6,004 nt of DNA from Arcobacteraceae bacterium (GTDB lineage Bacteria > Campylobacterota > Campylobacteria > Campylobacterales > Arcobacteraceae), in NCBI GenBank assembly GCA_023229945.1, contig JALNYH010000048.1:1-6004 (forward strand). The letters are read 5' to 3'. The stretch's first letter is position 1; the number at the start of each line of letters is the position of its first letter. Positions 1 to 6,003 of the stretch are shown piece by piece. The position numbers and the translations under genes are program-made. The notes below the pieces were generated by a model. The model had not been told where the DNA came from and searched no databases. It was given only the letters and a program-made list of their open reading frames with translations.

Positions 1-1
1 A

Positions 2-190
2 GTGAAAAATCAAACTGTTATAAAAAATCTTCACTTTACATATACTGTTTCAAATAATATTCCAAAAAATGACTTTTTAGGTTGTGTTGAAAAATTACCA
101 ATAATGACCACAGTTGGAATTGTTTTTCCTAAAAATGAAAAAAGCATAAAAGTTATTAAAAGTAAAAACGAAGAAATACGGGAAAAATGA
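2..190 (+). CDS. Unrecognised short or 5'-truncated ORF at the operon's left edge
   Basis: The frame is open from the left edge of the window to a TGA at 188-190. A GTG at 2-4 could be a start, giving 62 residues, but no upstream sequence is available to show a ribosome binding site, so this may equally be the C-terminus of a longer gene. The product is Lys/Asn/Ile-rich and ends in a charged stretch (KSKNEEIREK). No signal peptide, membrane segment or motif is evident, and I do not recognise the family. The case for it being real is context: the next ORF starts at the base after its stop, and the following genes are equally tightly packed on the same strand. No function is proposed. Confidence 0.5.
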   Translation: MKNQTVIKNLHFTYTVSNNIPKNDFLGCVEKLPIMTTVGIVFPKNEKSIKVIKSKNEEIREK

Positions 191-331
191 ATGATAAATA
201 ATCAAAATAACATAATCAAAAATGTAAAAGTAGCACTGACTAAATCAAAAAATTTAATAAGTACAGCAAATAACTTTAGATTATTATTAGCAGTAAATAT
301 CAAAATACCACTGATTGGTTTTAAAATATGA
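191..331 (+). CDS. 46-residue ORF sharing the N-terminal motif of the downstream WD40 protein
   Basis: This ORF runs from ATG 191 to TGA 329-331. It begins directly after the upstream stop, with a weak Shine-Dalgarno-like GGGA at 180-183, and its stop overlaps the next start as ATGA, an arrangement typical of translational coupling. The product begins MINNQNNIIKNVKVALTKSK. It aligns with the start of the WD40 protein at 1888: both have N-x-K-x-AL-x-KSK-x-L, then an Asn, and later an NFRLL segment (residues 28-32 here, 44-48 in the WD40 protein, so about 16 residues fewer). It then ends in a hydrophobic stretch (IPLIGF) with no WD repeat. It may be a real small protein carrying a shared interaction segment, or the decayed start of a duplicated WD40-type gene. 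The overlap with its neighbours favours it still being translated. Confidence 0.5.
   Translation: MINNQNNIIKNVKVALTKSKNLISTANNFRLLLAVNIKIPLIGFKI
328..331 (+). promoter_or_regulatory. ATGA stop/start overlap (translational coupling)
   Basis: The stop codon of the 46-residue ORF (TGA 329-331) overlaps the start of the membrane protein gene (ATG 328-330). The 20 bases upstream of this ATG contain no purine-rich Shine-Dalgarno sequence, so initiation probably depends on ribosomes terminating at the upstream ORF. An in-frame TAA at 322-324 rules out an earlier start. Confidence 0.6.
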
Positions 332-1887
332 GTCTTGAAAACTTTTTAAATTATATAGGTTTCTTAATTGCTGCTTATAGTATTACTCAAGAGTATATTA
401 GGATAAAATTAAGATTAGGCAATAAAATATATGTATTGGTCTTTTTTTTATCATTATTTTTAATGTTTTTATCTACATTTGATTGGTTAAAAATCGAATT
501 AACTCAAAGAGCATATATTCAAATACTTTTTTATGATTTTGTCTGGCAATCCAAATATCAAATTATTGTTTTTGTAAATTTATTGAGTTTATATTGTATT
601 TTTAATTCGACAAGATTAAGAAAAAACAATAGTGAAAATTTCTATAATTTATTATATGAATTGAAACAAGATGGCAAAGAATTAATATTTAATAAGCTTA
701 TAAAAGAGAACTTTACAAATATTTTTAAATACAAGGAATATGAATGTGTTATTTATAGAATAAGACTATTTCTATATTATAGATTAGACCCAAGCGATAG
801 CCATAATAAAAGGATAAAGAAAAAAATATCTCAATTAGCTGAGCAACAAAAAAAATACAGAGAGAACGGAGGTGATATTTCTAAACTAAATACAGTTGGT
901 ACACTTCCAAATACGCAATTAACTAGATTTGAAAATATAAGAAAGTCTCTCGCAAACTATGTTAAACCATACCGTGAAAATTATTTTGAAAAAATTTATC
1001 AATTATCTTTTTTAGATAAAAATCGAATTAAAGAATACAGGCAATATGATGAAAACCTTGCTTTAGAAATTTTAAATAATATAGCAAAATATAAATACTT
1101 TGCAGATTCTTTTATTTATAGTGAAGAATATCTGATTTTAAATTTAATGGATAAGCATTCATTTTTGTTTAAAAATCTTTATCATGATAAAAATAATATA
1201 CAAACGAAATTTATATACGATAATCAAAAATATGAAGATGGATTTGATTTGGGTTATATTGTTTGTGTTGTAATTGCAAAACTATTAGAAAAATATAAAA
1301 ATTTGTTGCAAAAAAATATAATTGACAATGAAGATAATGCCAATCTAAAACATATCAATCAATTATATGAAATACTAAGTAGATTAGACGGTAATCAAAC
1401 TCATCTCTCTGGTGAACCACTTTACATACAAAGAACTTTAGTTAAATATATTGATTTTACCAAAAATATCGAACAGCAAAATATGGCTTTTGATATTATC
1501 AGAAATCAAATACACAGTATAAAAAATTTAGCTTCTAATTCAAATGAGGCAAATAATCTTAAATTATTTGAAAATTTGATAGAGAATATATTCAGTATAG
1601 ATAATGTATCAGAAGAAATATTGGTAGAAATAGCTTCTGTATATGTAGACTATATTTTTAAAATCAATACAGGCAACAAAAAAATAGAAAAAAAGAACGA
1701 AGAATTTAAGAGCTTTATTGTATCAAGTAGAGTTCAAAAAAAACTTCTAAATATATATGTAAAAGTTTTCGATACAAGAAGAGAACATGGTAATGATTAT
1801 ATATCATATATAAAAACTAATGAAGAATTGGAAGACTATTGGCAAAAAATTAATGAATTTTTACTTAAGCAAAAAGGAAATCAATAA
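328..1887 (+). CDS. Membrane-anchored protein with large soluble C-terminal region, family not recognised
   Basis: The product has 519 residues. Three hydrophobic segments lie near the N-terminus, at roughly residues 5-20, 34-51 and 77-94. They are followed by basic residues (STRLRK) and about 420 mostly hydrophilic, helix-prone residues. By the positive-inside tendency, the soluble part is probably cytoplasmic. There is no cleavable signal peptide, nucleotide-binding loop or catalytic motif that I can identify. A cluster of charged and aromatic residues at about 215-275 (FEKIYQLSF, KEYRQYDENLAL) is the most structured-looking part but matches nothing I know. Start: ATG 328, fixed by the in-frame stop at 322-324. 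The gene is very AT-rich (14 G+C in the 60 bases from 1201), well below the genes downstream. It overlaps the ORF before it and abuts the WD40 gene after it, so the proteins probably act together. A membrane anchor or pore-type effector is possible but unproven. Confidence 0.85.
   Translation: MSLENFLNYIGFLIAAYSITQEYIRIKLRLGNKIYVLVFFLSLFLMFLSTFDWLKIELTQRAYIQILFYDFVWQSKYQIIVFVNLLSLYCIFNSTRLRKNNSENFYNLLYELKQDGKELIFNKLIKENFTNIFKYKEYECVIYRIRLFLYYRLDPSDSHNKRIKKKISQLAEQQKKYRENGGDISKLNTVGTLPNTQLTRFENIRKSLANYVKPYRENYFEKIYQLSFLDKNRIKEYRQYDENLALEILNNIAKYKYFADSFIYSEEYLILNLMDKHSFLFKNLYHDKNNIQTKFIYDNQKYEDGFDLGYIVCVVIAKLLEKYKNLLQKNIIDNEDNANLKHINQLYEILSRLDGNQTHLSGEPLYIQRTLVKYIDFTKNIEQQNMAFDIIRNQIHSIKNLASNSNEANNLKLFENLIENIFSIDNVSEEILVEIASVYVDYIFKINTGNKKIEKKNEEFKSFIVSSRVQKKLLNIYVKVFDTRREHGNDYISYIKTNEELEDYWQKINEFLLKQKGNQ
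1875..1878 (+). promoter_or_regulatory. Ribosome binding site of the WD40 gene
   Basis: AGGA lies 9 bases before ATG 1888, inside the last codons of the membrane protein gene. It supports ATG 1888 as the start, directly after the upstream TAA (1885-1887). Confidence 0.65.
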
Positions 1888-4023
1888 ATGAATAAAAATC
1901 TAATAGCAACAAACCAAAACGCGAAGCTAGCACTTGCAAAGTCAAAAAGTTTGCTCAATATTACAAACAAAATATTAGCCAACAAAAGCAGTAAAGAACT
2001 TATCGAAAGTTTTGAAAACTTTAGACTTCTCGTGTCTTTTGGACATATCGATAGAGTAAACTCAGTAGCAATAACCCCAGATGGGAGATATATTGTCTCT
2101 GGGGGCTACGATAAAATTATCAAGCTATGGGATATAAACAGTGGGACAGAGTTGCACTCATTTGATAGCCACAACGAGAGCGTATGCTCCATAGCAATCA
2201 CCACAGATGGAAAACACATTGTCTCTGGAAGTTGGGATAACACTATAAAGATATGGGATATAAAAAGTGGTGAGTGTTTGAAAACTCTTGAGGGGTATTC
2301 AGGCAGGGTTAGCTCCATAGCAATCACCCCAGATGCAAAAAATATCGTCTCTGGAAGTCGGGATAAAACTATAAAGATATGGGATATAAAAAGTGGTGAG
2401 TGTTTGAAAACTTTTGAGGGGCATACAGATACGGTTCTCCCCATAGCTATAACCCCAGATGGAAAACATATCGTCTCTGGAAGTCTGGATAATACTATAA
2501 AGATATGGGATATAAAAAGCGGCGAGTGTTTGAAAACTCTTGATGGGTATTTATTCTCGGTTAACTCCATAGCAATCACCCCAGATGCAAAACATATCGT
2601 CTCTGGAAGTCGGAGTGGAACCATAAAGATATGGGATATAAAAAGTGGTGAGTGTTTAAAAACTCTTAAAGGGCATTCAAGAGGGGTTGAATCCATAGCA
2701 ATTACCCCAGATGGAAAACATATCGTCTCTTTTGGAAGTTGGGAACAAACTATAAAAATATGGGATATAAATAGCGAGAAAGAAATAAGAATTTTTGAGG
2801 GGCATAAAGCAACTCAAAACTCTGTAGCAATTACACCAGACGGGAGATATATTGTCTATGGGGGTTACGATAGAACTATAAAATTATTGGATATAGACAG
2901 TGGACAAGAAATAAAAACTTTTCATAGTCATAGGAGCTATGTCGGTTCCGCAATACTGACTAATGATAATACACTAATCGCTTCTGGTAGTGGTAGAGAT
3001 ATCAAATTACGAGAAATAATCAGTGGTAAAGAGATAAAAACATTCCATGGGCATGACAATACTGTAATGTCAGTTGCTATTGCGAATGGTGGAAAATATA
3101 TTGTTTCTAGGAGTGCCCGCAGAAAAGACTACAGGGGCATTACTTCATATATCAAACTATGGGATATGAAAAATGGTGAAAATATAAGAAGCATAGAGGG
3201 TGAGAGTATAGAATCTGTAGCTGTTAGTCCAGATGGAAATTTTATTATTTATGGCGATGCCGGCAATATATCTGATATGTGTGGAGCTATTGTATTATTT
3301 GATATTTCCGCCAACAAAAAAATCAAAACATTTACTAAGGTCTGTACTGGTGTTGAATCAGTGGCTATATCATATGATGGTCAATATGTTATTTTTAATG
3401 AATACAGTGCCATTATGTTATATGAAATTGCAACTGGTGAAAAATTACGTTCGTTTAAGGGGCATAGTGAAAGTGTATATTCAATAGCAATTACCCCAGA
3501 TGGAAAATATATCGCTTCAGGAAGCCGAGATAAAACCATTAAATTATGGGAGTTAAGTAGTGGACAAGAAATAAGAACTTTTGAGGGGCATCAAGCAACC
3601 ATAAGCTCATTGGCAATTACTCCAGATGGGAGATATATTGTCTCTGGGGGCTACGATAAAATTATCAAGCTATGGGATATAAACAGTGGGACAGAAATAA
3701 GAACTTTTGAGGGGCATCAAGCAACCATAAGCTCATTGGCAATCAGCACAAATGGAAGACATATTGTCTCAGGAGGTGAGGATAAAACAATAAAGCTCTG
3801 GGATATAAATAGCGGGGAACTCTTATCTTCTTATGCATCATTTGTGAATAGTGAATGGCTAGCTTGGAAGCCGAACGGAGAGTACAACTGCTCTGATGGA
3901 GCATATAAATATTTCTCTTTTATAGATGATAGCAAAGCAAAATTAAAAGTTGCCTCAATAGATCATCCCGTCTATCAAGCAAAGAAAAGAGATATATTAC
4001 TTAGTGACTATATTGGGGGGTAA
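1888..4023 (+). CDS. WD40-repeat protein, 14 repeats (probable double seven-bladed propeller)
   Basis: The product is 711 residues as read. Residues 1-51 are a helical N-terminal segment (NAKLALAKSKSLLNITNK, then NFRLL). About residues 52-649 form 14 WD40 repeats of about 42 residues with the pattern GH...V.S.AITPDG..IVSGS.D.TIK(I/L)WDI.SG; 14 repeats would suit two seven-bladed propellers. Repeats 2-5 are nearly identical. Repeats 7-11 are divergent, most of them have lost the WD dipeptide, and repeat 9 carries an insertion. The segment after the repeats (NSEWLAWKPNGEYNCSDGAY) resembles the 'EWvaWTPdGyYnaSp' block that often follows WD40 arrays in bacterial multidomain proteins. No enzymatic domain is present, so it is probably a scaffold or sensor. 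The ORF stops at TAA 4021 right after a G6 run; removing one G would add 38 residues ending at 4138 (749 in total). Translation is probably coupled to the gene ending at 1887. Confidence 0.93.
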   Translation: MNKNLIATNQNAKLALAKSKSLLNITNKILANKSSKELIESFENFRLLVSFGHIDRVNSVAITPDGRYIVSGGYDKIIKLWDINSGTELHSFDSHNESVCSIAITTDGKHIVSGSWDNTIKIWDIKSGECLKTLEGYSGRVSSIAITPDAKNIVSGSRDKTIKIWDIKSGECLKTFEGHTDTVLPIAITPDGKHIVSGSLDNTIKIWDIKSGECLKTLDGYLFSVNSIAITPDAKHIVSGSRSGTIKIWDIKSGECLKTLKGHSRGVESIAITPDGKHIVSFGSWEQTIKIWDINSEKEIRIFEGHKATQNSVAITPDGRYIVYGGYDRTIKLLDIDSGQEIKTFHSHRSYVGSAILTNDNTLIASGSGRDIKLREIISGKEIKTFHGHDNTVMSVAIANGGKYIVSRSARRKDYRGITSYIKLWDMKNGENIRSIEGESIESVAVSPDGNFIIYGDAGNISDMCGAIVLFDISANKKIKTFTKVCTGVESVAISYDGQYVIFNEYSAIMLYEIATGEKLRSFKGHSESVYSIAITPDGKYIASGSRDKTIKLWELSSGQEIRTFEGHQATISSLAITPDGRYIVSGGYDKIIKLWDINSGTEIRTFEGHQATISSLAISTNGRHIVSGGEDKTIKLWDINSGELLSSYASFVNSEWLAWKPNGEYNCSDGAYKYFSFIDDSKAKLKVASIDHPVYQAKKRDILLSDYIGG
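2077..2150 (+). repeat. 74-bp exact direct repeat, copy 1 (partner 3622-3695)
   Basis: These 74 bases, coding for most of WD40 repeat 1 (PDGRYIVSGGYDKIIKLWDI and on), recur identically at 3622-3695 in repeat 13. The offset is 1545 bp, a multiple of three. The flanks differ immediately on both sides (C versus T before, G versus A after). Confidence 0.92.
2155..2658 (+). repeat. Four near-identical 126-bp tandem units inside the WD40 gene
   Basis: Units end at 2280, 2406, 2532 and 2658, exactly 126 bp apart, each coding for one 42-residue WD40 repeat (repeats 2-5). The strongest identity is the block around ATAAAGATATGGGATATAAA and the following AGYGGYGAGTGTTT. Even synonymous positions are conserved, which points to recent duplication or gene conversion rather than protein-level constraint alone. 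Because the unit is a multiple of three, gain or loss of copies would stay in frame. Confidence 0.9.
3567..3743 (+). repeat. 51-bp exact direct repeat pair at 126-bp spacing
   Basis: The bases 3567-3617 recur exactly at 3693-3743. They code for EIRTFEGHQATISSLAI, which joins repeat 12 to 13 and repeat 13 to 14. Together with the 74-bp repeat this shows that the last repeats of the array were copied recently. Confidence 0.88.
3622..3695 (+). repeat. 74-bp exact direct repeat, copy 2 (partner 2077-2150)
   Basis: This is the second copy of the exact repeat described at 2077-2150, in WD40 repeat 13. Recombination between the two would remove 1545 bp in frame and leave a protein of about 196 residues with two or three WD repeats. 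Confidence 0.92.
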
Positions 4024-4138
4024 AAATTCATATACCAAGAACTCTCCACAAACAGATATAGATGAACACATAACGCCACAACAAACATCTATACCATGTA
4101 TTGATATAGATGAAGATGAAATCCATTTTAGGAAATAA
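4019..4138 (+). pseudogene. Out-of-frame C-terminal tail of the WD40 protein (single-base frameshift at G6)
   Basis: In the +1 frame relative to the WD40 gene, an open frame runs from 4019 to TAA 4136-4138. It has no start codon of its own. It encodes 38 residues after the G run, with a polar linker (NSPQTDIDEHITPQQ) followed by IPCIDIDEDEIHFRK. The WD40 ORF stops at 4021-4023 immediately after six Gs (4015-4020); five Gs would read straight through into this tail. The acidic-then-hydrophobic ending resembles the C-terminal tip of bacterial single-stranded-DNA-binding proteins (D-D-D-I-P-F type). Its stop lies 5 bases before the next gene's ATG, matching the tight spacing elsewhere in the operon. 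It could be a true frameshift mutation, a slippage-dependent extension, or a sequencing error in the homopolymer. Confidence 0.65.
4130..4133 (+). promoter_or_regulatory. Ribosome binding site of the J-domain gene
   Basis: AGGA lies 10 bases before ATG 4144 and within the last codons of the displaced WD40 tail frame. It supports ATG 4144 as the start. Confidence 0.6.
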
Positions 4139-4143
4139 AGCAA

Positions 4144-5307
4144 ATGACGCAAATACTAAAAAGACTAGAAATCATAAAAAGTTCCATAGCCATAGAAGAT
4201 GAAGAGATAATAGAACTTCAGATAATAAAGCTAAACAAACTAGAGATAAATGATGATGTAAAAAATATACTACATCGCTTACAAAACAGTGAGTACTCAC
4301 TCGCTCTAAAGATTATAGAAGTATATTTATCCAAGTATAGCGGTTTGATACTCTACGAAGACAAAGAAATAGCAGGTTTTAAGCTAGAACTCAAGTCACT
4401 AGAGTCCACACTTCAAACCCTCATAGAACAAAAAACAGAGTGCTTAAACGACATAGAAGAGTTTAACCGTGAGTATAGTTTGCGTTTAGGGAGTATCATA
4501 AGAGAGGTATTGAACCTAAGAAAAAAGATTCTTTACAAAAAAACCATCGAACAACAAAATCAAAAGAAAAAGTATCAAGAAGATCTCCAAACTTTTGAAG
4601 AGACACAACAGACCATAGATGAGATAAAAAAAGCTCACCAAGAGCTTCAAGAAGAGCTAAGCAAACTAGAAGCGGAGTTAGAAACTCAAAAAGAAGAACT
4701 AGAAAAAACAAAAGAGTTCATCGAAGATGAGACTATAGAAGAAGAATATGAAGAGGCTCAAGCTCATTATGATGAGTATGAACATGGCTACAAACAAATA
4801 AAAGAGAGTTTAAAAGATGTAGTAGAGCTAAGCGATGATGATAAAGCAGAACTCAAAAAACTCTACAAAAAAGCAGCCCGACTTTGCCACCCTGACATAG
4901 TGCCTGATGAGCTAAAAGAAAAAGCAAATGAGATGATGCAACTACTCAACGAAGCTTATGCTAAAAAAGATTTGCCAAAAGTAAAAGAGATACTCTACTC
5001 GCTAGAAAACGGCACAGTATTTGAACGCTCAAGCGATGCCATAGAGGACAAAGAGCTACTCAAAGCAAAAATAGAAGAGTACAAACAAAACATTAAAAAT
5101 GTAGAGAGTGAACTAGAAGAAATTAAACAAGATGGCACTTACCAAACTATAGCAAAACTTGATGATTGGGATGAGTATTTTGAAGAGTTGAAAAGTGAGC
5201 TTGAAAAAGAGAAAGAGCAGCTTGAAGAGGAAGATAGAGAGGTTTTAAATGAAAAGGCATTTTTTGTAGAAGAAAAAAATAAAGATCCTTGGAATTTACC
5301 ATTTTAA
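4144..5307 (+). CDS. Coiled-coil protein with an internal J-domain (DnaJ-like)
   Basis: The product has 387 residues and is highly charged. Residues 1-75 are short helices, and about 80-225 form a long Glu/Lys-rich coiled coil. About 231-287 match a J-domain: a helix II with KKLYKKAARLC, the HPD motif at 249-251, then a helix III with MMQLLNEAYAKKD. A second coiled coil spans roughly 303-372, and the protein ends in DPWNLPF. In J-proteins HPD contacts the Hsp70 (DnaK) ATPase domain and stimulates hydrolysis. There is no Gly/Phe region, zinc finger or DnaJ C-terminal substrate domain, so this is not the housekeeping DnaJ. It is more likely a specialised cochaperone that directs DnaK to a partner, plausibly the WD40 or membrane protein upstream. 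The gene lies in the same operon, 5 bases after the stop of the displaced WD40 tail. Substrate and pathway are unknown. Confidence 0.85.
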   Translation: MTQILKRLEIIKSSIAIEDEEIIELQIIKLNKLEINDDVKNILHRLQNSEYSLALKIIEVYLSKYSGLILYEDKEIAGFKLELKSLESTLQTLIEQKTECLNDIEEFNREYSLRLGSIIREVLNLRKKILYKKTIEQQNQKKKYQEDLQTFEETQQTIDEIKKAHQELQEELSKLEAELETQKEELEKTKEFIEDETIEEEYEEAQAHYDEYEHGYKQIKESLKDVVELSDDDKAELKKLYKKAARLCHPDIVPDELKEKANEMMQLLNEAYAKKDLPKVKEILYSLENGTVFERSSDAIEDKELLKAKIEEYKQNIKNVESELEEIKQDGTYQTIAKLDDWDEYFEELKSELEKEKEQLEEEDREVLNEKAFFVEEKNKDPWNLPF

Positions 5308-5443
5308 TCTCCTTACTGAATTAAAGACATTAAACACATCTAAAAAATAATGGAAACTTATGAAAAAACTATTGGCACTATATAATGGCCTGAAAAATCA
5401 AGACAAGTTTTCAGCTTAGTTAATTTCAACTCCAACTGCTACC
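5308..5443. other. Gene-free stretch between the operon and the IS remnant
   Basis: No convincing gene is present. A 7-bp stem (CTGAAAA 5390-5396 pairing with TTTTCAG 5408-5414, 11-nt loop) is AT-rich and not followed by a T run, so it is a poor intrinsic terminator candidate. The end of the IS remnant may lie here, since its orfB stops at 5444, but I cannot place a terminal inverted repeat without the opposite end. Confidence 0.5.
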
Positions 5444-5875
5444 TTATGCTACATTTTTTATGAAATCAAGATATAGATTCATAGGTTTTTTATAACCAAT
5501 AGATGAATGGAATCTCTTGAAATTATATTTATAAATATATGCTTTTACACCTTCTTTTAGCTCCTTAATAGATTGATAATCACTTATATAGATATTACCA
5601 TGTTTTAAAGTTCTGAAAAATCTCTCTATAACAATATTATCGATACTTCTACCTTTACCATTCATGGATATTTGTATATCATGTTTTTTAAGCAACCGAG
5701 TGTGTTCATAGCTTGTATATTGGCTACCTTGGTCAGAGTTAAATATCTTTGGCTTAGGGTATTTACTCAGTGCCTCTTGAAGTACATCAGTTGCTAGTGT
5801 TGCATCCATTGAGTTTGAGAGCTTATATGCTAGTACAGCCTTTGTGTGCCAGTCAATAACTGCAGCAAGATACAT
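5444..5875 (-). pseudogene. IS3-family transposase orfB, N-terminally truncated
   Basis: These 143 residues are the C-terminal two thirds of an rve/DDE integrase core. MYLAAVIDWHTKAVLAYKLS is the usual stretch after the first catalytic region. The second catalytic Asp is D48 in NSDQGSQYTS and the Glu is E84 in DNIVIERFFRTLK, giving the D-35-E spacing typical of IS3. The C-terminal YNFKRFHSSIGYKKPMNLY block is also standard. What is missing is the helix-turn-helix region and the 'TDITY' motif with the first catalytic Asp, which should lie just upstream. The orfB frame upstream of ATG 5875 has only five codons before a stop (TAA 5891-5893). An intact orfB has about 270-300 residues, so this copy should be inactive. 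It is convergent with the operon and shows that the region has been exposed to mobile elements. Confidence 0.85.
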
Positions 5876-5880
5876 AATGG
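5444..5880 (-). mobile_element. IS3-family insertion sequence remnant (orfB end only)
   Basis: Only the 3' portion of an IS3-type element is recognisable. orfA, the start of orfB and both defined ends are missing. Similarity to the family stops at about 5875-5886, where the orfB frame runs into a stop codon (TAA at 5891-5893 on the - strand). ATAATGG occurs at 5382-5388 and 5874-5880, but this may be chance in AT-rich DNA. Confidence 0.75.
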
Positions 5881-5892
5881 ATATTTCACTTT

Positions 5893-5985
5893 ATTCTTCC
5901 ACCCGTTTCACTCCCAGCCTTCCACTTTTTTGAGTCTCAAACAAGCATCTAAAATTGTATCATAAATGAGAGTGAGTGGAAGAAT
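5893..5985. repeat. Imperfect inverted repeat beside the IS truncation point
   Basis: ATTCTTCCAC (5893-5902) is the exact reverse complement of 5976-5985. After a 5-base insertion in the left arm, TCACTC (5908-5913) pairs with GAGTGA (5970-5975). The arms are separated by 56 bases, too far apart for a terminator. They may be remnants of element ends, or coincidence. Confidence 0.4.
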
Positions 5986-6003
5986 GCTTTTTGCTATTTC
6001 ATT
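5908..6003 (-). CDS. Possible 3' end of an unrecognised ORF entering from the right
   Basis: On the - strand, one frame is open from the right edge of the window to TGA at 5910-5908, giving 31 residues that include ILPLTLIYDTILDACLRLKK and end in VEGWE. The mix of hydrophobic and charged residues looks protein-like, but 31 codons without a stop can occur by chance and I do not recognise a family. If real, its stop lies about 30 bases from the transposase remnant. It could belong to the element or gene that truncated the IS. Confidence 0.25.
   Translation of the reverse strand, partial: NEIAKSILPLTLIYDTILDACLRLKKVEGWE

Noticed and set aside
2155..2658. Regularly spaced repeats as a CRISPR-like array
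   Set aside because: The repeats are coding, in frame and 126 bp long with no unique spacers; they are WD40 units.
2106..2696. A 196-codon open frame on the - strand within the WD40 gene
   Set aside because: It arises because the 126-bp tandem repeats also lack stops in antisense. Its product is just an inverse reading of the WD repeats.
3233..3487. An 84-codon open frame on the + strand in another frame of the WD40 gene
   Set aside because: It lies wholly inside well-defined WD repeats 10-12 and has no family resemblance.
4015..4020. The G6 run as a proven phase-variation switch
   Set aside because: Six Gs is short compared with the typical variable G tracts of Campylobacter, so only a possible slippage site is claimed.
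4496..4711. A 71-codon open frame on the - strand within the J-domain gene
   Set aside because: It is the antisense of a Glu/Lys-rich coiled coil, which gives Leu/Phe/Ser-rich shadows.
5390..5414. CTGAAAA/TTTTCAG hairpin as a transcription terminator
   Set aside because: The stem is AT-rich, the loop is 11 nt and no T run follows on either strand.
5360..5419. A 19-residue ORF starting MKKLLALYNG, with GGAA at 5352-5355
   Set aside because: It is too short, has only a weak ribosome binding site, matches nothing known, and lies at the probable edge of the IS remnant.
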